64,000 bases of DNA from Stappia taiwanensis (GTDB lineage: Bacteria > Pseudomonadota > Alphaproteobacteria > Rhizobiales > Stappiaceae), in the NCBI RefSeq assembly GCF_014635285.1, contig NZ_BMCR01000001.1, positions 682,001-746,000 on the forward strand, given 5' to 3'. Below, piece after piece: positions 18,694 through 28,798 of the stretch (the first letter of the stretch is position 1; each line of letters starts with the position of its first letter). Under the pieces are notes generated by a model that had not been told where the DNA came from, made no database searches, and was given only the letters and a program-made list of their open reading frames with translations. Position numbers and translations under genes: made by a program.

Positions 18694-20172
18694 ATGAACG
18701 GTCCGGCACCAGCGCCCGACAAGAACGATGCAACCGTGATGCGCGTGGCGCCCCATAACGCGGAAGCCGAACGGCAGCTTCTGGGCGCGATCATCGTCAA
18801 CAACGAAACCTACTACCGGGTCTCGGATTTCCTCGAACCGGGCCACTTCTATATCCAACCCCATCGCGAGATCTACGAGAAGGCCGGGCAGCTCATCCGC
18901 GCCGGCAAGATCGCCTCGCCGATCACGCTGAAGACCTTCTTCCCGCATGACGCGCGGATCGCCGACCTGCCTGCGGCGCAATACATCCTGCGCCTGACCG
19001 CCGATGCCGCTTCGATCATAAACGCCGAGGATTACGGCCAGGCGATCTATGACCTTGCCATTCGCCGCAATCTGATTCGCATCGGCGAGGACATGGTCAA
19101 CATCGCCTATGACGCGCCGATCGAAATGCCGCCGGAAGCGCAGATCGACGATGCGGAACGGCGCCTGTTCGAACTGGCGGAAAAGGGGCGCAGCGACGCG
19201 GGCTTCGTCTCCTTCGGCGATGCCCTGTCGGCCACCATCGAAATGGCCGCCGCCGCCTACCAGCGCGAGGGCGCCCTGTCGGGCATTTCCAGCGGGCTGA
19301 AGGATCTCGATGCGCTGATGGGCGGCTTGCAGCCCTCCGACCTTATCGTCCTGGCCGGACGTCCGGCCATGGGCAAGACCTCGCTCGCCACCAACATCGC
19401 CTACAACGTCGCCGAGGCCTACCGGGCGGAAGAACAGCCGGACGGCTCGCTCAAGACCACCAATGGCGGTGTGGTCGGCTTTTTCTCGCTGGAAATGTCG
19501 GCCGAACAGCTCGCCACCCGTATCATTTCCGAGCAGACGGAAATCTCCTCCTCGAAGATCCGCCGTGGCGACATCAGCGAGCATGACTTCGAAAAACTCG
19601 CCGCCGCCGCCCAAACCATGCAGGTCGTTCCCCTTCATGTGGACCAGACCGGTGGCATCTCCATCGCCCAGCTCGTCGCCCGCGCCCGGCGCCTGAAGCG
19701 CCAGCGCGGTCTCGATCTCTTGATCGTCGACTACATCCAGCTTCTGTCCGGCTCGCAGAAGAACCAGGGCAACCGCGTCCAGGAGATCACCGAGATCACC
19801 ACCGGGCTCAAGGCGCTGGCGAAGGAGTTGAACGTCCCGATCATCGCCCTGTCCCAGCTCTCCCGTCAGGTCGAGGCGCGCGACGACAAGCGGCCGATCT
19901 TGTCGGACTTGCGCGAATCGGGCTCCATCGAGCAGGACGCGGACGTGGTGATGTTCGTGTTCCGTGAGGAATATTATCTGGCCAAGGCCATCGGCAACGA
20001 GGCAACGCCCGAGGATATGGAAAAGCTGGAACGGGTGCGGAACCGGGCGGAAGTCATCGTCGCCAAGCAGCGTCACGGCCCAACCGGCACCGCCAACCTG
20101 CACTTCCAGGGCGAGTTCACCCGCTTCTCCGACCTTGCCGAAAGCGACCGTTTCCCCGAACCTCACGAGTAG
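18694..20172 (+). CDS. dnaB: Replicative DNA helicase DnaB
   Basis: DnaB is the hexameric helicase that unwinds DNA at the replication fork. The 492-residue protein has the N-terminal primase-interacting domain (about 20-125, beginning PHNAEAERQLLGAI) and a RecA-like C-terminal domain with Walker A GRPAMGKTS (Lys228), the LDLLIVDYIQLL Walker B/H2 stretch and ALSQLSRQVE, followed by the RESGSIEQDAD stretch. No intein is present. The frame is open 45 codons further upstream, but ATG 18694 follows GAGGAAACG and begins the family sequence. dnaB-alr-radA order is typical of Hyphomicrobiales. Confidence 0.97.
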   Translation: MNGPAPAPDKNDATVMRVAPHNAEAERQLLGAIIVNNETYYRVSDFLEPGHFYIQPHREIYEKAGQLIRAGKIASPITLKTFFPHDARIADLPAAQYILRLTADAASIINAEDYGQAIYDLAIRRNLIRIGEDMVNIAYDAPIEMPPEAQIDDAERRLFELAEKGRSDAGFVSFGDALSATIEMAAAAYQREGALSGISSGLKDLDALMGGLQPSDLIVLAGRPAMGKTSLATNIAYNVAEAYRAEEQPDGSLKTTNGGVVGFFSLEMSAEQLATRIISEQTEISSSKIRRGDISEHDFEKLAAAAQTMQVVPLHVDQTGGISIAQLVARARRLKRQRGLDLLIVDYIQLLSGSQKNQGNRVQEITEITTGLKALAKELNVPIIALSQLSRQVEARDDKRPILSDLRESGSIEQDADVVMFVFREEYYLAKAIGNEATPEDMEKLERVRNRAEVIVAKQRHGPTGTANLHFQGEFTRFSDLAESDRFPEPHE

Positions 20173-20254
20173 GTTACCAACGCGCCATCCGATTCTGGCG
20201 CGCGAAGCCGGGACGTTAGAGGGCGCAGCCGCGCCCACGGCGACAAACGAACTG

Positions 20255-21460
20255 ATGGATCAGGATGTGAAGGTCTCGCAAGGAACGGGCGACCGGGACG
20301 GGGCGGAGTTCCCGGAAAACGGTCGGATTACGGTCGACCTCGGCGCACTGGCCGACAATTGGCGCACGCTGGCCGCACAGCTTTCGGGCGGTGCCCGCTG
20401 CGGTGCCGCCGTCAAGGCCGACGGCTACGGCCTTGGCGCGGGTGAAGCGACCCGTACCCTGTGGCGCGCCGGCTGCCGCAGCTTCTTTGTCGCCACCCCG
20501 CAGGAAGGGGCAAGGCTGCGCGAGGACCTGGCTCTCGTCGGCCCCGAGGCAACCGAGGCGGAAATCTACGTGCTGAACGGCCTCTACTCGGGCGCTGCCC
20601 CCGCCTACAGCCGCCACGGGCTGCGGCCGGTTCTCGCCAGCCCCGCCGATGTGGCGGAATGGGCCGATCATGCCCGCCGCACCGACGCCCCCTGCCCCGC
20701 CGCCCTGCATGTGGACACCGGCATCAGCCGGCTTGGCCTCTCCCCGGACGAGGCGCGGGCGGTTGCCGCCTCCGGCTTTTGCCCCGCGCTGGTGATCTCG
20801 CATCTGGCCTGCGCCGACATGCCGGGAAACCCGATGAACGACCGCCAGCTCGGCCGCTTTCGCGAACTGGCCGGGCTGTTCCCGGATGCGCGCAAGTCAC
20901 TGGCCAATTCCGCCGGCATCTTCCTTGGGCCGGAGTATCATTTCGACCTCGCCCGCCCCGGCATCGCCCTTTACGGCTCGCAGGCCTCGGCGAACGAGGA
21001 AAGCCTCCTCAAGACCGTCGTCACGCTGGAAGCGCGCATTCTTCAGGTGCACCCGCTGAAAAAGGGCGACACCATCGGCTATGGCGCGGCTTTCGCCGCC
21101 GAGCGGGACATGCAGGTGGCCATGGTGGCCGCCGGCTACGCGGATGGCTACATGCGGCGCGCCGGCTCCGCCAGCGGACAGCCTGGTGCCCGCGCCTGGC
21201 TCGCCGGTCATTATCTGCCGGTGCTTGGCCGGGTCTCCATGGACATGACCGCTTTCGACGTCACCAACGTCCCGATGGACAAGGCCGTCCCCGGCGCTCT
21301 GGTCGAGCTGTTCGGCCCGCATGTCTCCGTCGATGAGACCGCCGCCTGCGCCGGCACCATCGGCTATGAGTTTCTCACCTCGCTGGGCGCACGGTTCGCC
21401 CGGCGGTACCTGCCGGACACCGCCGCCGGTACCGCCCCCCTTTCGGACGCGGCCAACTGA
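20255..21460 (+). CDS. alr: Alanine racemase
   Basis: Alr converts L- to D-alanine for peptidoglycan with pyridoxal phosphate. The 401-residue protein carries the PLP lysine in AAVKADGYGLGA (Lys54) and the opposing catalytic Tyr276 in TIGYGAAF. The N-terminal barrel and C-terminal beta domain are both complete. The start is uncertain: the frame continues upstream through the end of dnaB, and ATG 20255 is the first start after the dnaB stop. Its RBS is weak. It lies 82 bases after dnaB and its stop overlaps radA by one base, so it probably belongs to the same transcript. Confidence 0.94.
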   Translation: MDQDVKVSQGTGDRDGAEFPENGRITVDLGALADNWRTLAAQLSGGARCGAAVKADGYGLGAGEATRTLWRAGCRSFFVATPQEGARLREDLALVGPEATEAEIYVLNGLYSGAAPAYSRHGLRPVLASPADVAEWADHARRTDAPCPAALHVDTGISRLGLSPDEARAVAASGFCPALVISHLACADMPGNPMNDRQLGRFRELAGLFPDARKSLANSAGIFLGPEYHFDLARPGIALYGSQASANEESLLKTVVTLEARILQVHPLKKGDTIGYGAAFAAERDMQVAMVAAGYADGYMRRAGSASGQPGARAWLAGHYLPVLGRVSMDMTAFDVTNVPMDKAVPGALVELFGPHVSVDETAACAGTIGYEFLTSLGARFARRYLPDTAAGTAPLSDAAN

Positions 21461-22854
21461 TGGCCAAGCGCGGCACGTCCTTCGTCTGCCAGTCCTGCGG
21501 TGCCACCACCGGCAAATGGGCGGGCCGCTGCGATGCCTGCGGCGAATGGAACAGCTTGGTTGAGGAACGCACCGGCGGCGGCGTCGGCGGCACGCCCAAC
21601 CCGGTGGCCGGGCGCAAGGGCCGGATCGTCCCGCTCGTCGGCCTGACCGGCGACACGGAAGAAGCCCCGCGCATCGCCACCAAGGTCGGTGAACTCGACC
21701 GGGTGACCGGCGGCGGCTTCGTGCGCGGCTCCGCGCTCCTGGTCGGCGGCGATCCGGGAATCGGCAAATCGACCCTTTTGATCCAGGCGGCCGCCCGGGT
21801 CGCCCGGCTGGGGCACAAGGCGGTCTACATTTCCGGCGAGGAGGCCATCGGCCAGGTGCGGCTGCGCGCCGCCCGCCTTGGTCTTGCCGATGCACCGGTG
21901 GGGCTGGCGGCGGAAACCAGCGTGGAGGATATCCTCGCCACCCTGACCGCCGGGCCGCCCCCGGCGCTGGTGATCATCGATTCGATCCAGACTCTCTGGA
22001 CCGAGACCATCGATTCCACCCCCGGTACGGTTTCCCAGGTCCGCGCCTCGGCCCAGGCGCTGGTGCGCTACGCCAAATCGAGCGGCGCCACGGTGATCAT
22101 CGTCGGCCATGTCACCAAGGACGGGCAAATCGCCGGCCCCCGGGTGGTCGAACACATGGTCGATGCGGTGCTCTATTTCGAGGGTGACGGCGCGCATCAG
22201 TATCGCATCCTGCGCTCGGTGAAGAACCGCTTCGGCGCCACCGACGAAATCGGCGTCTTCGAGATGTCCGACGCAGGCCTGCGCGAGGTCGCCAACCCGT
22301 CGGCAATGTTCCTCGGCGAACGCAGCGGGCGATCCCCGGGCGCGGCGGTGTTCGCCGGCCTTGAGGGCACCCGGCCGCTGTTGATCGAGATCCAGGCGCT
22401 GGTCGCCCCCTCGCCCCTCGGCACCCCGCGCCGCTCGGTGCTGGGATGGGACAGCGCCCGCCTGTCGATGATTCTGGCCGTGCTGGAAGCGCGCTGCGGC
22501 GTCCGCTTTTCCCAGAACGACGTCTACCTCAACGTCGCCGGCGGCTTGCGGATTACCGAGACCGGCGCCGATCTTGCGGTGGCCGCGGCGCTGATCTCCT
22601 CGCTCAGCGGGGTTGCCCTTCCAGCCGATTGCGTCTATTTCGGCGAGGTCAGCCTTTCCGGGGCGGTACGACCGGTCTCGCAAGGGCAAAGCCGGTTGAA
22701 GGAAGCACGCAAGCTCGGGTTCTCGACGGCGGTCGTGCCGGAGGCAAACATCAGTGACGGCAAGGTCGATGAAGCGGCGGTTACCGGGCTTTCGGAATTG
22801 GCCGAACTCGTAAGCCGTATCGCAGCCGGCTCTGCCGGAGATCCCGCGTCATAG
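21460..22854 (+). CDS. radA: DNA repair protein RadA (Sms)
   Basis: RadA is a RecA-like ATPase that drives branch migration during recombination. The 464-residue protein has the N-terminal C4 zinc finger (Cys10, Cys13, Cys24, Cys27), Walker A GGDPGIGKST (Lys103), the RadA-specific KNRFG motif in the middle and a C-terminal Lon-protease-like domain beginning near SVLGWDSARLSM. The ATG shares one base with the alr stop (TGATG), indicating translational coupling. Confidence 0.97.
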   Translation: MAKRGTSFVCQSCGATTGKWAGRCDACGEWNSLVEERTGGGVGGTPNPVAGRKGRIVPLVGLTGDTEEAPRIATKVGELDRVTGGGFVRGSALLVGGDPGIGKSTLLIQAAARVARLGHKAVYISGEEAIGQVRLRAARLGLADAPVGLAAETSVEDILATLTAGPPPALVIIDSIQTLWTETIDSTPGTVSQVRASAQALVRYAKSSGATVIIVGHVTKDGQIAGPRVVEHMVDAVLYFEGDGAHQYRILRSVKNRFGATDEIGVFEMSDAGLREVANPSAMFLGERSGRSPGAAVFAGLEGTRPLLIEIQALVAPSPLGTPRRSVLGWDSARLSMILAVLEARCGVRFSQNDVYLNVAGGLRITETGADLAVAAALISSLSGVALPADCVYFGEVSLSGAVRPVSQGQSRLKEARKLGFSTAVVPEANISDGKVDEAAVTGLSELAELVSRIAAGSAGDPAS

Positions 22855-22932
22855 GATCGAACCGCGCCCGGCTCACGCGGATTTATGGGCCGACCACGCC
22901 GTAATGGCAGCGATCAGGGACTGTGCGGAGCA

Positions 22933-23565
22933 ATGCCGATCACGCTTCTCGACGGAATCCTCCTCGTCATCATGCTCATGTCGGCGGTCCTCGCCATGAT
23001 CCGCGGCTTCGTCCGCGAGGTCCTGTCGATCGCCTCATGGGTCGCGGCGGCTGTGGCCGCCTATTTCCTTTATGGCCAGGTCCTGCCCTTCGCCAAGCAG
23101 TATATCGGCCATGAGCAGGTGGCGCTCGGCGTCTCCGTGGCCGGTGTTTTCCTCGTCACGCTGATCATCGTCAGCTATATTACAATGCGGATTTCGGATT
23201 TCGTGCTCGACAGCCGGATCGGCGCGCTGGACCGCACCCTCGGCTTTGTCTTCGGCGCGCTGCGCGGACTGCTCTTGGTGGTGGTCGCGATGCTGTTCTT
23301 CAACTGGTTCGTCCCGGCCACGGAACAGCCCGGCTGGGTGGCCGGCGCCAAGTCGAAGCCGATGCTGGACACGATCGGCGACAAGCTGGTCGCCACGCTG
23401 CCGGAAAATCCGGAAAAGGAGATCCTTGACCGGATCCGCAATCGCACCGGCCAGGCCCCGTCGCCTGCGCAAGGTGGCGCGGTTCCGGCGGAAGAGCCGG
23501 CCTATTCGGATTCTGAACGTCGCGGTCTCGAACAGTTGACCGCGCCCGGTTCGACCAACAACTGA
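22933..23565 (+). CDS. cvpA: CvpA family membrane protein
   Basis: The 210-residue inner-membrane protein has four predicted helices in the first 150 residues. The family opening is LDGILLVIMLMSAVLAMIRG, followed by EVLSIASWVAA. The C-terminal tail is hydrophilic and proline-rich. CvpA was named for colicin V secretion in E. coli, but its general role is unclear. It sits directly before purF, as in E. coli. ATG 22933 begins the first helix; an upstream ATG at 22885 adds a basic non-family segment. The RBS spacing is short. Confidence 0.9.
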   Translation: MPITLLDGILLVIMLMSAVLAMIRGFVREVLSIASWVAAAVAAYFLYGQVLPFAKQYIGHEQVALGVSVAGVFLVTLIIVSYITMRISDFVLDSRIGALDRTLGFVFGALRGLLLVVVAMLFFNWFVPATEQPGWVAGAKSKPMLDTIGDKLVATLPENPEKEILDRIRNRTGQAPSPAQGGAVPAEEPAYSDSERRGLEQLTAPGSTNN

Positions 23566-23624
23566 ACGGCGCGCCGGACCGGCTTCCGGCATCCTTGATG
23601 CGACATCTGCCCAGGAGCAAAGCG

Positions 23625-25100
23625 ATGATCAGCGACACCACGCTGGAGCTTTCACAGGATGATTTGGACGGCGATACCCTGCACGAAGAATGTGGGGTGT
23701 TCGGCGTTCTCGGCCATGACGACGCGGCCGCCATCACGGCGCTCGGCCTTCATGCCCTGCAGCACCGCGGGCAGGAAGCGGCCGGCATCGTCACCTTCGA
23801 CGGCAGCCAGTTCCGCTCCGAGCGCCATCTCGGCCTCGTCGGCGATCACTTCTCCAATGCGGAGACGATCAGCCGCCTGAACGGCCCCTACGCCATCGGC
23901 CATGTGCGCTACTCCACCTCCGGCGAGACGATCCTGCGCAATGTGCAGCCGCTGTTCGCCGAACTGGATGGCGGTGGCATCGCCGTCTGCCACAACGGCC
24001 ATTTCACCAATGCCATGACCTTGCGGCGCAAGCTGATCAAGGAAGGCGCCATCTGCCAGTCGACCTCCGATTCGGAAGTGGTGCTCCAGCTTGTGGCGCG
24101 CAGCCGCAAGGACAAGATCGTCGACCGGTTCATCGACGCCATCACGCAGATGGAAGGCGCCTATTCGCTGGTAGCGCTGACCCGCAAGAAGCTGATCGGC
24201 GCCCGCGATCCCTTCGGCATCCGCCCGCTGGTGCTCGGCGATCTCAATGGCGCGCCGATCTTCGCCTCGGAGACCTGCGCCCTCGACATCATCGGCGCCA
24301 CCTTCATCCGTGAGGTGGAAAACGGCGAAGTGGTGGTCTGCAGCCCCAGCGGCATCGAAAGCTACTTCCCCTTCGGCCGCCGGCCGGCCCGCCCTTGCAT
24401 CTTCGAATACATCTACTTCTCGCGGCCCGATTCCATCCTGGGCGGGCGCAGCGTCTACAATGTGCGCAAGGAGTTCGGTCGTCAGCTCGCGCAGGAAACC
24501 CCGGTCGAGGCCGATGTGGTGGTGCCGGTGCCCGATTCCGGTGTTCCCGCCGCGCTCGGCTACGCCGATGCCTCCGGCATTCCCTTCGAGCTCGGCATCA
24601 TCCGCAACCACTATGTCGGCCGGACCTTCATCGAGCCGACCCAGCAGATCCGCACCCTCGGCGTGCGGCTGAAGCACTCCGCCAACCGCGCCCAGATCGA
24701 GGGCAAGCGGGTGGTTCTGGTCGATGACAGCCTGGTGCGCGGCACCACCTCGGTGAAGATCGTGCAGATGATCCGCGACGCCGGCGCGCGCGAGGTGCAT
24801 TTCCGGCTGGCCTCGCCGCCGATCCGCTTCTCCGACTATTACGGCATCGACACGCCGGTGCGCGAGAAGCTGCTGGCCGCCAAGTACAGCCTTGAGGAAA
24901 TGCGCAATTACATCGGCGCCGATTCCCTGGCCTTCCTGTCGGTCGACGGCATCTACAAGGCCATTGGCTACGAAGGGCGCGACAACGACGCTCCGCAGTT
25001 CACCGATCACTGCTTCACCGGCGACTACCCGACGCCGCTCACGGACATGGCCGAGGAAGGCGATGTCACCCACCTCCCGCGTCTGGTCGAAGTAGGATAA
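23625..25100 (+). CDS. purF: Amidophosphoribosyltransferase
   Basis: PurF makes phosphoribosylamine from PRPP and glutamine, the committed step of purine synthesis. The 491-residue enzyme has a short propeptide and then the N-terminal nucleophile Cys23 in EECGVFGV; the first residues are presumably removed. The glutaminase half contains LQHRGQEAAGI and IGHVRYSTSG; the transferase half has the PRPP loop VVLVDDSLVRGTTS. ATG 23625 follows AGGAG at seven bases, whereas the earlier ATG at 23595 has no RBS. It follows cvpA and is followed closely by an SDR gene. Confidence 0.97.
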   Translation: MISDTTLELSQDDLDGDTLHEECGVFGVLGHDDAAAITALGLHALQHRGQEAAGIVTFDGSQFRSERHLGLVGDHFSNAETISRLNGPYAIGHVRYSTSGETILRNVQPLFAELDGGGIAVCHNGHFTNAMTLRRKLIKEGAICQSTSDSEVVLQLVARSRKDKIVDRFIDAITQMEGAYSLVALTRKKLIGARDPFGIRPLVLGDLNGAPIFASETCALDIIGATFIREVENGEVVVCSPSGIESYFPFGRRPARPCIFEYIYFSRPDSILGGRSVYNVRKEFGRQLAQETPVEADVVVPVPDSGVPAALGYADASGIPFELGIIRNHYVGRTFIEPTQQIRTLGVRLKHSANRAQIEGKRVVLVDDSLVRGTTSVKIVQMIRDAGAREVHFRLASPPIRFSDYYGIDTPVREKLLAAKYSLEEMRNYIGADSLAFLSVDGIYKAIGYEGRDNDAPQFTDHCFTGDYPTPLTDMAEEGDVTHLPRLVEVG

Positions 25101-25107
25101 ATCACGA

Positions 25108-25851
25108 ATGACGAAACGGTTTGAAGGACGGGTCGCCGTCGTCACCGGCGCCTCGCGCGGTATCGGCTATTTCACGGCCCGCGCGCTCGCGGCGGAAGGC
25201 GCCCATGTGGTGGCGGTCGCGCGCACGGTCGGCGGGTTGGAGGAGCTCGACGACGAGATCCGCGCCGACGGTGGCCAGGCAACGCTGGTGCCGGTCGATC
25301 TGACCGACTACGAGGCGCTCGACCGGCTCGGTGCCGCACTCTACGAACGCTGGAAGAAGCTCGACATCCTCATCGGCAACGCCGGCATCCTCGGCGGCCT
25401 GTCGCCGCTCGGCCATGTCGATCCCAAGACCTGGGACAAGGTGATGGCGATCAACGTCACCGCCAACTGGCGGCTGATCCGCTCGCTTGACCCGCTGCTG
25501 CGCCAGTCCGATGCCGGGCGTGCCCTGTTCCTGTCCTCCGGAGCAGCTCACAAGTGCAAGGCCTACTGGGGCCCCTACTCCGTGTCGAAGGCGGCCCTGG
25601 AAGCCTTGGTGCGCACCTATGTCGCCGAGACCCTGACCACGCCGATCACCGGCATGCTGGTCAATCCCGGCCCGATGCGCACCGCCATGCGGGCGCAGGC
25701 AATGCCCGGAGAGGATCCGGAGACCCTGCCGCACCCCTCCGAGCTGGTACCGCATCTGCTCGACCTCGTGGCGCCGGAGAACACGGCGAACGGCCAGCTT
25801 TTCGACTTCCCGTCGAAGGAGTTGCGGGACTTCGTGCAAGTCTCCTCATAA
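25108..25851 (+). CDS. SDR-family NAD(P)-dependent oxidoreductase
   Basis: The 247-residue classical short-chain dehydrogenase has the dinucleotide motif TGASRGIG (13-20), the NAG structural motif (IGNAGIL), a serine in LFLSSGAAH and the catalytic YSVSK (Tyr157, Lys161). It starts seven bases after purF, with which it is probably cotranscribed; SDR genes follow purF in many rhizobia. The substrate is unknown. A strong terminator follows. Confidence 0.92.
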   Translation: MTKRFEGRVAVVTGASRGIGYFTARALAAEGAHVVAVARTVGGLEELDDEIRADGGQATLVPVDLTDYEALDRLGAALYERWKKLDILIGNAGILGGLSPLGHVDPKTWDKVMAINVTANWRLIRSLDPLLRQSDAGRALFLSSGAAHKCKAYWGPYSVSKAALEALVRTYVAETLTTPITGMLVNPGPMRTAMRAQAMPGEDPETLPHPSELVPHLLDLVAPENTANGQLFDFPSKELRDFVQVSS

Positions 25852-25920
25852 GGAAAACGCTCCGCCAGACGCACTCTCGCGGCACCCCGGAGCGTTTCCC
25901 AAGCTCACCGACCATCACGA

Positions 25921-25959
25921 AAAAGCCCGCCCTGCCAAATGGCAGCGGCGGGCTTTTTG
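25921..25959. terminator. Bidirectional rho-independent terminator
   Basis: AAAAAGCCCGCC (25921-25932) pairs with GGCGGGCTTTTT (25948-25959), extended inside by CTGCCA/TGGCAG with one bulged C. Both strands end in a run of five T. It serves both the convergent SDR gene and der. Confidence 0.93.
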
Positions 25960-25986
25960 ATGGTTCCTGCGGGACAGCGCGTCCGG

Positions 25987-27402
25987 CTATTGGATCTTGC
26001 GCTTTTGCGCCTTGGCCGCGTAGGGGTTGTCGCCCTTGCGGTAGCTCAGCCGGATCGGCGTGCCCGGCATGTCGAAAGTCTCGCGCAGGCCATTCACCAG
26101 ATAGCGGGTATAGCTCTCCGGCAGGGTTTCGGGCCGCGAACAAAACACCACGAAATGCGGCGGCCGGGTCTTCGGCTGGGTCAGATAGCGCAGCTTGACC
26201 CGACGCCCGGCGACCGCCGGGGGCGGATGATGGATCAGCACGCCATCCAGCCAGCGGTTCAGCCGGCCGGTCGACACACGCCGGTTCCAGACCTCATAGG
26301 CGCTGAAGGCGGCCTCCATCAGCTTGTCGATGCCCCGCCCGTGCAGACCGGACATGGTGACGATGCGCACGCCGCGAATCTGGTTGAGATAGCGTTCGGA
26401 GGCGTCACTGATCACCTGCATCGCCGCCGCGCGATCCTCGACCAGATCCCACTTGTTGATGGCGATCACCAGCGCCCGCCCCTCGCGGGCGACCAGATCG
26501 ATGATCTGCAGGTCCTGCTTCTCGAACGGGATGGTGGCATCGAGCGTGACGATCACCACCTCGGCGAACTTGATCGCCCGCAGCGCATCGGCGACGGACA
26601 GCTTCTCCAGCTTTTCCTGCACCCGCGCCTTGCGGCGAATGCCGGCGGTATCGAACAGCTTCACATGCCGGTCGTTCCAGACCCAGTCGACGGAGATGGA
26701 ATCCCGCGTGATGCCCGCTTCCGGACCGGTCAGCAGCCGGTCCTCACCGAGAATCCGGTTGATCAAGGTGGACTTGCCCGCGTTCGGCCGGCCGACGATG
26801 GTCACCCGCAAGGGCCGTTCCCGACTACCGGCGGGCGCCTCGTCCTCGGCGTCCTCCACATCCACATCGGTCTTGGCCTCGGCGCCGGTATCCTCGGCGG
26901 CCTCGACCCCATCGATGATCGGCAGCAGCGCGTCGTAAAGATCCGCCAGCCCTTCGCCGTGTTCAGCCGACATGGCGATCGGATCGCCGAAGCCGAGCCC
27001 GAAAGCCTCGTAGAGCCCGCTCTCGCCGGCCCGCCCCTCGGCCTTGTTGGCCAGAAGAATGATCGGCGTATCGGTGCGGCGCAGAAGATTGGCGAAATGG
27101 GCGTCACTGGGTGTCACCCCGGCGCGCGCGTCGATGACGAACAGCACCGCATCCGCATCGGCAATCGCCTCCTCGGTCTGCGCCCGCATCCGCCCTTCCA
27201 GCGAGCGCTGATCGGCTTCTTCCAGTCCGGCGGTGTCGATGATGGTGAATTTCAGATCGCCGAGGCGCGCATCGCCTGCGCGCCGGTCCCGGGTGACGCC
27301 GGGCGTATCGTCGACAAGCGCCAGGCGTTTGCCGACGAGACGGTTGAACAGCGTGGACTTGCCGACATTCGGTCGGCCGATAATCGCGATGGTCGCAGGC
27401 AC
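25987..27402 (-). CDS. der: Ribosome biogenesis GTPase Der (EngA)
   Basis: Der is an essential double GTPase for 50S subunit maturation. The 471-residue protein has two G domains, with P-loops GRPNVGKST (Lys15) and GRPNAGKST (Lys210), each followed by DTAG and by NKAE or NKWD guanine-specificity motifs. A C-terminal KH-like domain ends in a lysine-rich tail. An acidic linker of about 40 residues joins the G domains. It lies 70 bases downstream of bamB on the same strand, the yfgM-bamB-der order known from E. coli. Confidence 0.97.
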   Translation of the reverse strand: MPATIAIIGRPNVGKSTLFNRLVGKRLALVDDTPGVTRDRRAGDARLGDLKFTIIDTAGLEEADQRSLEGRMRAQTEEAIADADAVLFVIDARAGVTPSDAHFANLLRRTDTPIILLANKAEGRAGESGLYEAFGLGFGDPIAMSAEHGEGLADLYDALLPIIDGVEAAEDTGAEAKTDVDVEDAEDEAPAGSRERPLRVTIVGRPNAGKSTLINRILGEDRLLTGPEAGITRDSISVDWVWNDRHVKLFDTAGIRRKARVQEKLEKLSVADALRAIKFAEVVIVTLDATIPFEKQDLQIIDLVAREGRALVIAINKWDLVEDRAAAMQVISDASERYLNQIRGVRIVTMSGLHGRGIDKLMEAAFSAYEVWNRRVSTGRLNRWLDGVLIHHPPPAVAGRRVKLRYLTQPKTRPPHFVVFCSRPETLPESYTRYLVNGLRETFDMPGTPIRLSYRKGDNPYAAKAQKRKIQ

Positions 27403-27421
27403 GGTATTACCACTTCATGGT

Positions 27422-27449
27422 CGCCCGCCGACAAGCGGCGCGGCGGGCG
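27422..27449 (-). repeat. Intercistronic hairpin between bamB and der
   Basis: CGCCCGCCG (27422-27430) and CGGCGGGCG (27441-27449) can pair as a nine-base stem with a ten-base loop. No T-run follows, so partial termination or mRNA stabilisation is more likely than a full stop. Confidence 0.4.
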
Positions 27450-27472
27450 CGAGCAGGACGAACGGTCCTGGG

Positions 27473-28798
27473 TCAATTGAAGGCGACGACGTCGCCCTTG
27501 CTGGTGATCGTGATCATGCGCCCACCAGCGATGATCGGAGTGACGTAGATGTCCTCCGAGGTCGATGTGGTCGCCAGGATCCGGCCGGAGGTCGCGTCGA
27601 CACGCACGAGGCGCCCGTCGCTCGATACCGCCACGAGAACCCCGTTGGCAAGCACCGGTCCGGCCCAGTTGATGCGCTTCTTCTTCTCAAGGCTCGGCAG
27701 CGCAGTCCGCCACAGCGGCTCGCCGCTCTTGCGGTCGATCGCCACCATCCGGTCCTCGATGTCGACCAGGAACACCGCTCCGCCAGAGACGACCGGCGTG
27801 TGTACCGAGCCGACATTCTGCTCCCACAGGCGCTCGCCGGTCCTCAGCTTCGATGCGACCAGCCGTCCGGACACGCCAGAGGCGTAGACCACCCCATCGG
27901 CGACCACCGGGCTGGCGGACACGTCGGAAAAGCCGGAAACGGCGCGGGTCCGGAAGGAGCGCGTTACGCCCTCGATCCACTTCGGCTCGCCACTCTTGAT
28001 ATCGACGGCCATCACCTCACCGGAGGTGAAGGGAACGATCACGAGACCGCCAGAGATCGCCGGATTGGCGAAGGCAAGCAGACCGCTGCTCTCGGCAATG
28101 CCGGAATAGGTCCAGCGCTCCGCGCCATCCTCCTGGGCGAGCGCATGCACTTCGCCGGTCTGGGTGACGGCGAACACCGTGCCATTGGCCGCGGCCGGGG
28201 CCTGACGCGCCGGAGCGCCGATGTCCTTGGTCCACAGCACCCGGCCCGAGCCGGCATCCAGCGCGGCGAGCTGGCCATAGCCGGTGGCGGCGAAGACCCG
28301 GCCGCCATCGACGACGACACCGCCGCCGGAGGCCACGTCATTCTCGCCTTCCGGACGCAGCGAGCGGCGCCAGGCGCGCCCGCCGTTGGTCGACAGGGCC
28401 ACCACGTCGCCATTCTGGGCATAAACGAAGATCCGGCCGCCAGCAGCCACCGGGCGTGCGGCGATCCGCACGGCGCCGGAGAACAGGCCGCCGCCGCTGC
28501 CACCGATCGAGGCGCGCCAGGCGCGTCCGCCGGAAATGTTGGTGGCGACATTGCCCGGGTTGTTGGCGGCATTGCCGCCGCCATGGGTCCAGGACCCGGC
28601 CGAGGTTGCCTTGCCGACCCGCGCGGTCTTGCCGGTGGTCTCGGCGAGCGGATCCGCCCCTGCGAACAGCGCCTCGCGCTCGCCCGGCAGGATCTCGTCA
28701 TCCTTGGAGAACGGGTTGAGATCGGAAACGGTCTCGCATCCCGCGAGCGCCAGCGCACCGCACAGCAGCGCGGCGCGGATCATGAAACCACGGGTCAT
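27473..28798 (-). CDS. bamB: Outer membrane protein assembly factor BamB (lipoprotein)
   Basis: BamB is the beta-propeller lipoprotein of the BAM complex that inserts beta-barrel proteins in the outer membrane. The 441-residue protein has a signal peptide with lipobox ALAGC (Cys21) and then repeated PQQ-like blades, each with an LDAGSGRVLW- or DIKSGEPKW-type signature. ATG 28798 overlaps the stop of the TPR gene by ATGA; an alternative ATG at 28783 would still keep the lipobox. Its neighbours, the TPR protein and der, match the E. coli yfgM-bamB-der cluster. Confidence 0.93.
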   Translation of the reverse strand: MTRGFMIRAALLCGALALAGCETVSDLNPFSKDDEILPGEREALFAGADPLAETTGKTARVGKATSAGSWTHGGGNAANNPGNVATNISGGRAWRASIGGSGGGLFSGAVRIAARPVAAGGRIFVYAQNGDVVALSTNGGRAWRRSLRPEGENDVASGGGVVVDGGRVFAATGYGQLAALDAGSGRVLWTKDIGAPARQAPAAANGTVFAVTQTGEVHALAQEDGAERWTYSGIAESSGLLAFANPAISGGLVIVPFTSGEVMAVDIKSGEPKWIEGVTRSFRTRAVSGFSDVSASPVVADGVVYASGVSGRLVASKLRTGERLWEQNVGSVHTPVVSGGAVFLVDIEDRMVAIDRKSGEPLWRTALPSLEKKKRINWAGPVLANGVLVAVSSDGRLVRVDATSGRILATTSTSEDIYVTPIIAGGRMITITSKGDVVAFN